64,000 bases of DNA from Peribacillus cavernae (lineage in GTDB: Bacteria > Bacillota > Bacilli > Bacillales > DSM-1321): the NCBI RefSeq assembly GCF_003989135.1, contig NZ_RYZZ01000007.1, positions 666,367 to 730,366 of the forward strand, given 5' to 3'. The notes beneath the pieces are model-generated. The model had not been told where the DNA came from. It did not search any database and worked only from the letters and a program-made list of their open reading frames with translations. The first letter of the stretch is position 1. The number at the start of each line of letters is the position of its first letter. The position numbers and the translations under genes are program-made. This document shows positions 51,171 through 58,877 of this stretch, one piece after another.

Positions 51171-51197
51171 ACAATAAAATTATTGCCGAATATCGTA
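51171..51197 (+). promoter_or_regulatory. Sigma-K-like promoter before the 256-residue protein
   Basis: AC (51171-51172), 16 bases, AATATCGTA (51189-51197), one mismatch to AC-N16/17-CATA-NNN-TA. Same architecture as the candidate before the repeat-protein gene. Confidence 0.45.
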
Positions 51198-51248
51198 TTT
51201 ATGTAGAGTTCAAAAGCTCACAAAAATAAAAAGGAGATGATTTTTTAT

Positions 51249-52019
51249 ATGACTGACCCAAATCACAAGCCTGACCCTTCTTATGAAGTAAAAGCGAAAG
51301 AACAAATACCATTAGACGATGAAGCAGTCGCACTAGTTGGAACAGTATTTAACCCAGCCGCAATTGTTAAAGTTCCAGTTGTATTAGCAGAGAGAAGCAT
51401 TCAAGTTGTTGTAGAGGCAGATATTCCGCTTCATCCGCCAGCAACTGAAATTAAGAGAGTGACAAAGAACGTATTTCTAGAGCAAGTCAAACTTGTACCT
51501 GTTAGATTTGCAGCGATTCCCGGAACTGCTGACTTTTTTCGAGTAACAAGAGCTAAATTGTTTGTATCAGGATTCATTCGCAAAAATATTGAATATTCTT
51601 CAAAAGAATATAATGGTGTACTTCAGGATAAAATCGCGGAGGTTCCGTTTTCCGGTTTTGCAGAACTTGATGGAGTTGTACCAACTGGAGATTTCATGGT
51701 TTTCCCAGTTATCGGTATTTCCGAAACCAGTAAGGCTCAATTCCTTAATGAGAAAAACGATATAGTTCCCCGCCTGGATAAATATTTCTTTCAAAATCTC
51801 GTCAAATATAATGAACAACCATACGGTGAGTTAGTAGCCGCCAATTTCTTTGAACTTGATTTTTCACCAAAAATGGTAACACCCGGAGGAGAGTTTGGCT
51901 TGTTGCGTGAAAAAATCGTAATGGACCTTGTTGTAAAAGTATTGCAAGTCCAACAATTGACTATCCCTGGTGCTATACAACAAAATCCTAATCTTAACGT
52001 AGGTACTATTGATAGCTAA
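51249..52019 (+). CDS. SPOCS/DUF3794-like protein, paralogue of the repeat protein's C-terminus
   Basis: 256 residues from ATG 51249, 12 bases after AAGGAG; an ATG at 51237 directly abuts that site. Block order: VKVPVVLAERSIQVVVEADI to FIRKNIEYSSK (about 41-118), EVPFSGFAELDG to VKYNEQPYGELV (131-192), then LREKIVMDLVVKVLQVQQLT (219-238). Beta-rich, no signal peptide, no membrane helix. The VPVV...IEY...PF pattern resembles the DUF3794/SPOCS domain of spore coat-associated proteins such as SipL; I am only moderately sure. It follows the giant repeat gene by 160 bases with its own promoter candidate and terminator. The two proteins may interact or share a binding partner. Confidence 0.7.
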   Translation: MTDPNHKPDPSYEVKAKEQIPLDDEAVALVGTVFNPAAIVKVPVVLAERSIQVVVEADIPLHPPATEIKRVTKNVFLEQVKLVPVRFAAIPGTADFFRVTRAKLFVSGFIRKNIEYSSKEYNGVLQDKIAEVPFSGFAELDGVVPTGDFMVFPVIGISETSKAQFLNEKNDIVPRLDKYFFQNLVKYNEQPYGELVAANFFELDFSPKMVTPGGEFGLLREKIVMDLVVKVLQVQQLTIPGAIQQNPNLNVGTIDS

Positions 52020-52039
52020 TAGACCTTTCAAAGATTGAG

Positions 52040-52084
52040 AGTGCCAGGCACCAAACTATATTCGTCAGGTGCCTGGCACTTTAT
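52040..52084 (+). terminator. Terminator with TGCCAGGCAC-type stem
   Basis: AGTGCCAGGCACC (52040-52052) pairs with GGTGCCTGGCACT (52068-52080), followed by TTATT. Each arm is itself nearly palindromic. Confidence 0.8.
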
Positions 52085-52270
52085 TGCGAATCGCCAAATC
52101 CATCATGTATTGTACGAAGATGTAAGCGGAATCACGCTATTTTTATCAATGATGTTTGAGTGAAAGAAAGGGTACTTTATTTGGATAGCATTATGCATCT
52201 AAAATTAAAGGTATTTTTACTTTCAGTTCTCAATTCACTTGCTTATTTAAGGAAAAACTGTTATCCTTAA

Positions 52271-52387
52271 GAGGAATTATTTTTGTTCGGTATAAACGAT
52301 AGTAAACATGCTGTTTTATCGTCTTCATATCACTAAGAGCAAGGATAGTAATACATTGTGTGTTTAGCACACTGGGAGGCAACATAA
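52271..52387 (+). promoter_or_regulatory. Cold-shock leader 1
   Basis: Segments GGAATTATTTTTGTTCGGT, GCAAGGATAGTAA and ACATTGTGTGTTTA recur in the leader of the second csp gene (63152-63275). A small hairpin GTGTG-TTTA-GCACAC lies just before GGGAGGCAAC, so the ribosome site may be temperature-controlled. The region 52085-52270 before it holds no supported gene. Confidence 0.7.
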
Positions 52388-52588
52388 ATGGAACAAGGTA
52401 AAGTAAAATGGTTTAATGCAGAAAAAGGTTTTGGATTCATCGAACGCGAAGGCGGAGACGATGTATTCGTACATTTCTCAGCTATTCAAGGCGAAGGATT
52501 CAAGTCTCTTGAAGAAGGCCAGGACGTTACATTTGAAGTGGAACAAGGCCAACGCGGACCACAAGCATCTAACGTTCAAAAAGCATAA
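52388..52588 (+). CDS. Cold-shock protein (CspD-like), copy 1
   Basis: 66 residues, [20 protein letters not shown], with RNP1 GFGFI and RNP2 VFVHF, then [19 protein letters not shown] single OB-fold that binds single-stranded nucleic acid and helps translation and RNA folding in the cold and in stationary phase. GGGAGGCAAC precedes the ATG. About 90% alike to the copy at 63276, including the leader. Single gene with terminator. Confidence 0.95.
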   Translation: MEQGKVKWFNAEKGFGFIEREGGDDVFVHFSAIQGEGFKSLEEGQDVTFEVEQGQRGPQASNVQKA

Positions 52589-52604
52589 TTACCCTATCGT
52601 TTGT

Positions 52605-52639
52605 AAAAACAGACCCGGCTACTGCTGGGTCTGTTTTTA
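52605..52639 (+). terminator. Terminator of csp copy 1
   Basis: AAAAACAGACCC pairs with GGGTCTGTTTTT. Confidence 0.93.
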
Positions 52640-52751
52640 CTTATTAAAGTAAAATGAAAATAACTGAGAAACTGCAGCTCTTTTTTTCTTAAATTCAGAA
52701 ATAATGGTATGATTAGGACTGTAAAAGTTTTTATAAAAGGAGATGTTTTAG

Positions 52752-53186
52752 ATGGCTAAAAAAGGATACATAGAATTAACAGATGGTAATAATATTAGTT
52801 TTGAGCTTTATCCTGAGGAAGCTCCTAACACAGTTGCTAACTTTGAGAAACTAGCTAATGAGGGATTTTATGATGGACTTAACTTTCATAGAGTAATCCC
52901 AGGGTTTGTAAGCCAAGGAGGCTGTCCAAACAAAAATGGTACGGGGGGCCCTGGCTATACGATCAAGTGTGAAACAGAGGGCAATCCTCATAAACATGAG
53001 GCAGGTTCTTTGTCAATGGCCCATGCAGGTAAAGATACAGGTGGCAGTCAGTTCTTTATTGTACATGAGCCTCAGGCTCATCTTAATGGGGTTCATACTG
53101 TTTTTGGCAAAGTCAAAGAGGGATTGGAACACGCTAGAAACATGAGTCAAGGAGCAGGAATTAATTCAATTAAAATATCTGAGTAA
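52752..53186 (+). CDS. ppiB: Peptidyl-prolyl cis-trans isomerase, cyclophilin type
   Basis: 144 residues, AAAGGAGA 9 bases before ATG. Short cytosolic cyclophilin like B. subtilis Ppi[41 protein letters not shown] (catalytic arginine), [20 protein letters not shown] and [15 protein letters not shown]. It speeds proline isomerisation during folding. No signal peptide. Alone between two terminators. Confidence 0.95.
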   Translation: MAKKGYIELTDGNNISFELYPEEAPNTVANFEKLANEGFYDGLNFHRVIPGFVSQGGCPNKNGTGGPGYTIKCETEGNPHKHEAGSLSMAHAGKDTGGSQFFIVHEPQAHLNGVHTVFGKVKEGLEHARNMSQGAGINSIKISE

Positions 53187-53192
53187 TTTAGT

Positions 53193-53219
53193 GAGGGGAG
53201 CAAAATGCTCCTCTTTTTT
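53193..53219 (+). terminator. Terminator of ppiB
   Basis: GAGGGGAGCA-AAA-TGCTCCTC followed by six T. Confidence 0.92.
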
Positions 53220-53427
53220 CTTATGTTTAATGAAGACAAGCTGCTTCAATTAAGAAACTTTGATCTATATGTAGAATTTTTGAATGGTAAAGTTCCTAGT
53301 CTTTCAAGAGCAAAATTCATTAGCTGCTGCAAATCGAACTGATAAAGGGATCAGGGTACAAAATATATTTTAGTGTAAAATTGTAGAGGTTGAAAGTAAA
53401 AGAATAGAAGAAGGGGCGGATCATCAA

Positions 53428-53964
53428 ATGCGCTTAGAAGGAAAGAAAATTGTTAGCCTCGTCCATCATGAATTTGAAGACCTTGAACTTTGGTATCCGA
53501 TATTAAGGCTGCAGGAAGAAGGGGCAGTGGTGCACCTGGCTGGAGAGAAAGCAAAAGAAAAGTATATGGGGAAATATGGTGTACCAGCAGTATCTGATTT
53601 TGCATATGGCGATATAAAGGCGGAAGAATACGATGCAATCTTAGTTCCAGGCGGTTGGGCACCAGATAAAATCCGGCGCTTTCCGGAAGTGATCTCACTC
53701 ATTCAGCAAATGGACGAAAACAAAAAGCCGATAGGACAGATCTGTCATGCCGGCTGGGTCTTGATCTCGGCAAAAATATTGCAAGGAAAAAAAGTGACAA
53801 GCACTCCCGGTATTAAAGATGACATGGAGAATGCAGGAGCAATCTGGTTTAATGATCCGGTTGTTACGGATGGCCACCTGGTATCAAGCAGGCGACCGCC
53901 GGATTTGCCGGATTATTTGAGAGAGTTTATAAAAGTAATCGAACAAAATAAAGGTTTGCAGTGA
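53428..53964 (+). CDS. DJ-1/PfpI family protein
   Basis: 178 residues, GAAGGGGCGG 8 bases before ATG. The PfpI fold is shown by KIVSLVHHEFEDLELWYPIL, AILVPGGWAPDKIRRFPEV, and the nucleophile elbow in IGQICHAGWVLISAKIL (cysteine-histidine), then VTSTPGIKDDMENAGAIWFN. Members include general stress proteins of the YraA/YfkM/YhbO type, with claimed protease, deglycase or glyoxalase activity that remains disputed. Single gene, convergent with the small gene that follows. Confidence 0.9.
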   Translation: MRLEGKKIVSLVHHEFEDLELWYPILRLQEEGAVVHLAGEKAKEKYMGKYGVPAVSDFAYGDIKAEEYDAILVPGGWAPDKIRRFPEVISLIQQMDENKKPIGQICHAGWVLISAKILQGKKVTSTPGIKDDMENAGAIWFNDPVVTDGHLVSSRRPPDLPDYLREFIKVIEQNKGLQ

Positions 53965-53993
53965 ATAAAGAATAGGGAAAGTGATGATTGACT

Positions 53994-54026
53994 AAACCAC
54001 CATCATAAATGATTGGTGGTTTTTCT
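53994..54026. terminator. Terminator between the PfpI gene and the minus-strand small gene
   Basis: AAACCACCA pairs with TGGTGGTTT with loop TCATAAATGAT, followed by TTCT. Confidence 0.85.
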
Positions 54027-54035
54027 GGATTAAAA

Positions 54036-54359
54036 TTAAAGAATACTTATAATCAACTTAGAATCAATTACATCAAACTTTTCATTAACTAAGTTATCTC
54101 TTTTTAGCACACATTCAGCTGCAATATTATCGGTATAATTATCGACAATTTTAAGACTGTATTCACCAACATTTAGCTGTTTGCAAATGATTGAATAATG
54201 GTCTTTTATAGCCGAAATATCTTTTTCAGTAAAACCATCTTCTACTTTGTAACTTTCTTCATTCCATGCTCCAATTAAAGAAAATTCTTTAATCTCTTGC
54301 TCCCGCTCGGTTTGAGCCAAGCTTATTTTTACTCTAAAATATCCAAAATCAAAATCCAT
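54036..54359 (-). CDS. Hypothetical small acidic protein
   Basis: 107 residues from ATG 54359, 8 bases after GAGGAGG. It begins MDFDFGYFRVKISLAQTERE and ends KFDVIDSKLIISIL. Mixed charged and beta-type sequence, no signal peptide, membrane helix or known motif. I do not recognise a family. The strong ribosome site and convergent terminator argue that it is a real gene. Neighbours (a stress-type PfpI protein and a pseudogene) give no functional hint. Confidence 0.65.
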   Translation of the reverse strand: MDFDFGYFRVKISLAQTEREQEIKEFSLIGAWNEESYKVEDGFTEKDISAIKDHYSIICKQLNVGEYSLKIVDNYTDNIAAECVLKRDNLVNEKFDVIDSKLIISIL

Positions 54360-54554
54360 ATACATAACCTCCTCATATATCGATATCCTTATAAAAGTCA
54401 TTGGTTTGTCACATACTTTTATCAGCGAGGATATGGTCCGCCTTCTTTGATATACTTTTCCATTAAAAGAGGGAAGGTATTCCTTAAAGTTTGAAACACC
54501 GCCTCAATGGGGTATCGGATCCTTTAAAAAAGAGAGAAGATAAATAAAATTGAA

Positions 54555-54599
54555 AAATGGGCAAGAGAGTGGATTCTCTCCTGCCCATTTATCTTTTTC
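54555..54599 (+). terminator. Terminator-like hairpin before the glcF-like relic
   Basis: AAATGGGCA pairs with TGCCCATTT, with an inner GAGAG/CTCTC stem, followed by ATCTTTTT. It may belong to a lost upstream gene. Confidence 0.7.
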
Positions 54600-54644
54600 G
54601 GTTATTGTTAGTTGTGAAAATATCAGTGTTTTTGGCAGTGATGA

Positions 54645-55108
54645 TCCTGTATGGCCTGGATCACGCTAAACTATTTTCTAAGAAAATTCGTGACATCAGT
54701 GAAATCATTCATGGGAAGGGTGAAATGCCAAAAACAATTGGAAAGGGTGAACGTGTAACCTACCGGCCTTCATGCCATCTTCAATACGTTATTGAAGGTG
54801 AAGGATGCACCTGCCAAACTTGTTAAAGGCGTACCGAATGCTGAATACGTGGAACTCTCCGATAAGAAATATTGCTGCGGTTCTGCCGGGATTTATAACT
54901 TATTGCAACCAGAACTGGCTAATGAGATACTGGATAAGAAGATGAAGAATGTAAAGAAAACGGACTCGGGTGTACTCATTACCGCCAACCCGGTTCCTTT
55001 TTGCAAATGAAATTTGGAATTGATAGAGAAGGTATGGAAGAAGTCATTGAAACCAAACATGTAGTTGACTATTTAGTTGAATCAATTGAGAGAGCGGAAA
55101 CCATTTAA
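54645..55108 (+). pseudogene. Relic of a GlcF/LutA-type iron-sulfur protein, C-terminal part
   Basis: Three consecutive pieces in shifting frames match the end of GlcF: LDHAKLFSKKIRDISEIIHG then RVTYRPSCHLQYVI (the CCG-domain entry seen as YHDACHLAHGQ in the intact glcF), next AKLVKGVPNAEYVELSDKKY then CCGSAGIYNLLQPELANEIL, and finally LQMKFGIDREGMEEVIETKH to a TAA at 55106-55108. At least two frameshifts (near 54800 and near 55000) and the loss of the N-terminal ferredoxin part make it nonfunctional. It differs from the intact glcF at 16569, so it is a separate paralogue or a degraded transfer and not a recent duplication. Confidence 0.85.
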
Positions 55109-55122
55109 ACAGGAGGATTTAA

Positions 55123-55968
55123 ATGAGTCAAACTAACAGCAGCAGCGTAATTTCAGTCAAGAACATTGATTGGAAACGAAATGGGAAGCAAATATTAAAC
55201 GAGGTTTCATGGGATGTTCAAATGGGGGAGCATTGGGCACTTCTTGGGTTAAATGGATCAGGAAAAACTTCTCTGCTTAAGGTGATTACCGGGTATCAAT
55301 GGCCTAATAGCGGAGAAGTTTCTGTTTTAGAAAAAAGATTTGGAAAGACGAATATTCCTGAATTGCGGAAAAGTATCGGCTGGGTGAGCGCCTCATTAGA
55401 TGACCAGTTTCAGACACGTCTTAGTGATACAACGCTTGAAATCGTATTAAGCGGTAAATTTGCTTCAATTGGTTTATATGAGGAAATTACAGAAGGTGAT
55501 GTAGAGAGAGGAAAGCAATTACTTGAACAGTTCAAAATAAGGCATTTGGCTGATCAATCAATTACCTCTCTTTCTCAAGGTGAAAAAAGAAAAGCAATGA
55601 TTGCTAGAGCACTAATGGCTTCACCACGCTTGTTAATCCTAGATGAGCCCTGTAATGGATTAGATATCTACTCTAAGGAAGAACTATTGTCCACGATTGA
55701 AGAGATGATTGCTGCACCTGATGGCCCGACTTTATTGTATGTAACACACCATATTGAAGAAATCGTCCCTTCTATTTCCCATGCTTTGCTAATTAACTCT
55801 GGAAACGTAATAGCCAAAGGAGACAAGAAAACAACGTTAACAGAATCATTGCTAGAGAAGACTTTTAATGTCCCAATGTCACTAGAGTGGGAGAATGAAC
55901 GCCCTTGGATACGTATTAAATTAGACAAGGGGATCGTGAAACAATTTCCGCATGTCGTTTCCACATAA
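55123..55968 (+). CDS. ABC transporter ATP-binding protein (YlmA-like)
   Basis: 281 residues, CAGGAGG 7 bases before ATG. One nucleotide-binding domain: Walker A LGLNGSGKTSLLK, signature TSLSQGEKRKAMIARALM, Walker B RLLILDEPCNGLD, and switch histidine in LYVTHHIEEI. The sequence resembles YlmA and ModF-like ATPases that occur without an adjacent permease. Substrate unknown and no membrane partner is encoded nearby. The next gene overlaps or abuts its end, so it may form an operon with the enoyl-CoA hydratase gene. Confidence 0.88.
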   Translation: MSQTNSSSVISVKNIDWKRNGKQILNEVSWDVQMGEHWALLGLNGSGKTSLLKVITGYQWPNSGEVSVLEKRFGKTNIPELRKSIGWVSASLDDQFQTRLSDTTLEIVLSGKFASIGLYEEITEGDVERGKQLLEQFKIRHLADQSITSLSQGEKRKAMIARALMASPRLLILDEPCNGLDIYSKEELLSTIEEMIAAPDGPTLLYVTHHIEEIVPSISHALLINSGNVIAKGDKKTTLTESLLEKTFNVPMSLEWENERPWIRIKLDKGIVKQFPHVVST

Positions 55969-55984
55969 GAAGGAGTTGAAAAAG

Positions 55985-56779
55985 TTGACTTTGACCGACG
56001 AAAAAAAAGTTTATTTGGATGTAAAAGATGGAGTAGGAACGATTTACATTAATCGGCCTGAAAAAAGGAATGCACTGACCTATGAGATGTGGGTTGATTT
56101 AGCCCGGTTAGTGGATGAGTGTAATGAAAACAGCGAAATAAAGGTGATTGTTTTCCGCAGCACAACGGATGTGGCTTTTTCAGCGGGAGCCGATATCGGG
56201 GAGTTCAAAACGATCCGTTATACAGCGGAAGGAGCCGCAAAATATAATGATGCAACCATGGTGCTTGAAGAAAAGATCGCAAAAAGTCCGAAACCAAGCA
56301 TTGCCATGATATCAGGTTTCTGTGTCGGCGGGGGATGTGAAATAGCAGTCGCATGCGATTTTCGTTTTTCTGATAACAGCGGCCGTTTTGGAATCACTCC
56401 GGCCAAACTCGGACTGATCTACAATACACCTGGCACGAAGAATCTAGTTGATTTGGTGGGCCCGGCACATGCAAAAGATATCTTGTTCACGGGTCGGATT
56501 ATGGAAGCCGAAGAAGCTTTCCAGATGGGGTTAATTAATAGAATAATAGATAAAACCCAACTGGAAGCAGAAACGTATCAGTTTGCTAAGCTTATCTGCC
56601 AAAATGCTCAAATGGCTGTCAGGGGGTCAAAAACGATTATTAATCGCGTTCTTGAGGGGGATGTAAAAGACTCTGAAAAAACAGCGGAATTAGTGCTTGA
56701 ATCGTTTGAATCAGATGATTACCGTGAAGGAGTTTCAGCGTTTTTAGAGAAAAGGAAACCAAACTTTACGTTTTCTTAA
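55985..56779 (+). CDS. Enoyl-CoA hydratase/isomerase family protein
   Basis: 264 residues from TTG 55985, 9 bases after AAGGAG; an ATG at 55952 overlaps the preceding gene and has no site. Crotonase fold: RPEKRNALTYEMWVDLARLV, the oxyanion-hole loops FSAGADIGEF and GFCVGGGCEIAVACDFRFSD, and FGITPAKLGLIYNTPGTKNL. The second catalytic glutamate position of true hydratases is not obvious, so isomerase or another crotonase activity is possible. It is followed by a relic resembling PaaY-type gamma-carbonic anhydrases, hinting at a former acyl-CoA catabolic cluster. Confidence 0.85.
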   Translation: MTLTDEKKVYLDVKDGVGTIYINRPEKRNALTYEMWVDLARLVDECNENSEIKVIVFRSTTDVAFSAGADIGEFKTIRYTAEGAAKYNDATMVLEEKIAKSPKPSIAMISGFCVGGGCEIAVACDFRFSDNSGRFGITPAKLGLIYNTPGTKNLVDLVGPAHAKDILFTGRIMEAEEAFQMGLINRIIDKTQLEAETYQFAKLICQNAQMAVRGSKTIINRVLEGDVKDSEKTAELVLESFESDDYREGVSAFLEKRKPNFTFS

Positions 56780-56835
56780 CAAATTTTTCTATCAGCAGCA
56801 TTCTTTGTGAAAGTGTTCAAATCTTAAACATAGAG

Positions 56836-56949
56836 GTGATCACCAACAGGATTTATCGACTGAACGAGTTTGAGCCGAACATTGACCCGTCCGCCTATAA
56901 TAGCTCCGGGTTCAACGCTGTACTTAGAAGAGATCAACATAATTCATAG
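56836..56949 (+). pseudogene. Relic of a gamma-carbonic anhydrase-like (PaaY/YtoA type) gene
   Basis: A GTG frame of 37 codons after AGAGG reads NRIYRLNEFEPNIDPSAYNS then SGFNAVLRRDQHNS and stop. It resembles the N-terminus of gamma-class carbonic anhydrase family proteins (IYRLNEFEP-x-IDPSAY, later the x-x-WFNAVLRGD strand), with the sequence between these two motifs deleted and the rest lost. Too short to function. Confidence 0.6.
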
Positions 56950-57167
56950 AGTACCTGTAATAAATAAAAATAATAGTTAAGAATATTTTTTATTATAAAG
57001 CAGGGGATGAAGGCTGTAACAAGAATAAGGTGATCCAGTCCATGCAGCAAAAGAACTTCATAATTCTACATTAAAGCCATGGTTAATATAATAGGGTTCT
57101 ATGTACATTTGACTTGAAAAAGGTACCTAACTCAAATCAATTATGTCCATTAAAGACATAATAATAT

Positions 57168-57209
57168 AGCTGATTTCTCCTTAGCGTTGGAGAAATTAGC
57201 TTTTCTTTT
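57168..57209 (+). terminator. Hairpin with T-rich tail in the gap before the orphan DxD gene
   Basis: AGCTGATTTCTCC (57168-57180) pairs with GGAGAAATTAGCT (57189-57201), followed by TTTCTTTT. The 218 bases before it (56950-57167) hold no supported gene. Confidence 0.7.
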
Positions 57210-57267
57210 CCAATAATTGTCTTATAGTGGATTTTACGTCAAAATGTTAGCGGTACCTCTTATATAC

Positions 57268-58515
57268 TTACTGATGATGCGCAAAGTGTTCCATGATTTT
57301 TGCCCAAATACGTTTTGTTTCAAGGAAGTCACGATAATGCTTTTCAACATTTTTATGGTATTTCTCCAATTCAGCTAAGACATTAATAAAATCCGGCTGT
57401 CCGAAATAAGCGCAGATTTTAGGCAATGTCACCTTAAGCTGTTCGCGCATCTCTTCAATCTTTTCCCCATAACGATCCGGCTGTGTGATATAGAGCAGTA
57501 ATGGCTTATAACGAATCCAACCTATACAGGCATTATAAAAGCGAGTGGTAATCTGTTTGGTATCAGCTTTGATGAACTTCAATCGGATTGGGAGAACACC
57601 TTCTAAAAGGTGGTTATAGGTAGAAAACCCATCATGGAACGTGTAGCATGGCACGTGCAAAACTTTTCGTTCGCTTAGGCAGGTACTTAAAAAAGTATCC
57701 TCTCCTCTAGCTCCCGGTGGATTGTAAAACGGAAAAATACGGCGAGAATCGGTAAGGTTAATACACAGATTAGCGCCTGAGATGAATTTGGCATGGTTTG
57801 TTTCCTGCACCTCTATAGCATCATCGCTAGTCAATATCTTTGTATCAGCATATGTTACCCCGCCGTTTTTCATAACGGTTTTCAAGGTATCCCAGTTAAT
57901 GATATCATTGCTGATAACCTCTATAAAAGAGCGGAAATCCGCTTCGGTCATAGTGTCGTTAAATTCCATATAGGGAATAGGCGATATATAGCCACAATGA
58001 TTTCCATGGGTGATGTCCGCTTGAGTGATATATTTAAGATGGTTTGACAGAACAAACTGGCCTTCCCAAGTTGCAGTTTTGCGCGTATTGGTCACTGCCA
58101 TTGGGTATTCGTCGTCGTCCATAAAAACCAGATAATCCATATTGTGCTTTATAGCGTGGTATAGCACAGCGTTACGCTTGGCTGCATACCCCTTGCCAAA
58201 AATCATGCGAGCTTCATCAATATTGATGACGTTTTCTCGAATTAAATAGTCAATTTCTTCTTGTATAGCGATGCTTCCAATAAATTTGCTACTATCAATC
58301 TGTTCGACTAGTTCTGGGTGCACATTGGTGTAATCCGTTATTTTGGTGTTATGATAATTAAGATCATATGCGACAAAAAGATTTAAACTGATCCTTTTGT
58401 TTTCTACCAAACCGGATTCATTCCAGTTGTATATGTTGGTTCTCAGCACTCTTTGAAAACTCTTTCTCCCAGTCGCAAAACCGATTCCAACTTTAATATT
58501 TTTGCTCTTCTGCAT
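57268..58515 (-). CDS. Unrecognised protein with glycosyltransferase-like DxD motif
   Basis: 415 residues, ATG 8 bases after AAAGGAG. The N-terminus KVGIGFATGRKSFQRVLRTN, a mid-region GKGYAAKRNAVLYHAIKHNM and YLVFMDDDEYPMAV (acidic DDDE triad after a beta strand) look like a GT-A glycosyltransferase nucleotide and metal site. GARGEDTFLSTCLSERKVLH and the following FHDGFSTYNH fit the ED and HxxG-type motifs seen downstream in such enzymes. No membrane segment or signal peptide. A single gene without polysaccharide genes around it; acceptor and donor are unknown. Family assignment is by motif only. Confidence 0.65.
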   Translation of the reverse strand: MQKSKNIKVGIGFATGRKSFQRVLRTNIYNWNESGLVENKRISLNLFVAYDLNYHNTKITDYTNVHPELVEQIDSSKFIGSIAIQEEIDYLIRENVINIDEARMIFGKGYAAKRNAVLYHAIKHNMDYLVFMDDDEYPMAVTNTRKTATWEGQFVLSNHLKYITQADITHGNHCGYISPIPYMEFNDTMTEADFRSFIEVISNDIINWDTLKTVMKNGGVTYADTKILTSDDAIEVQETNHAKFISGANLCINLTDSRRIFPFYNPPGARGEDTFLSTCLSERKVLHVPCYTFHDGFSTYNHLLEGVLPIRLKFIKADTKQITTRFYNACIGWIRYKPLLLYITQPDRYGEKIEEMREQLKVTLPKICAYFGQPDFINVLAELEKYHKNVEKHYRDFLETKRIWAKIMEHFAHHQ

Positions 58516-58790
58516 TTAATCACTCCTTTTCAATGCAAAAGTAAAGTATAGCTAGATCATTATTATAACATCACTAAACCTGAATTATTCACAGAGCCTC
58601 AAATCGTGTGAATTCGCCCTGGGAGTTCCATAAAAAACAATCATGATCCTTCGCTCCCAATCCATGCATGATAACGGGAATATATAGACCATAATAGTAG
58701 TGACACGAACAGTTTCCATACATGACTCTTTATGGTGGTTCAACCCTGTTTAAAAAACTGTTTGGGTAAAATTGGTGTTCAACCCAACTG
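58516..58790. other. Gap between the DxD gene and the penicillin-binding protein
   Basis: No supported gene. Contains the minus-strand promoter region of the DxD gene near 58540-58600 and otherwise unremarkable sequence. Confidence 0.4.
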
Positions 58791-58826
58791 AAAAGAGCCT
58801 GGAGTAATTTTTCTTCCGGGCTCTTT
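58791..58826 (-). terminator. Terminator of the penicillin-binding protein gene
   Basis: AAAAGAGCCTGG pairs with CCGGGCTCTTT (one G-T or mismatch) around a T-rich loop, 50 bases after the minus-strand stop. Confidence 0.65.
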
Positions 58827-58877
58827 AACGGTTTTATTGATTTGCTTACTATCAGTCACCAAAATTTTTCTGCATCT

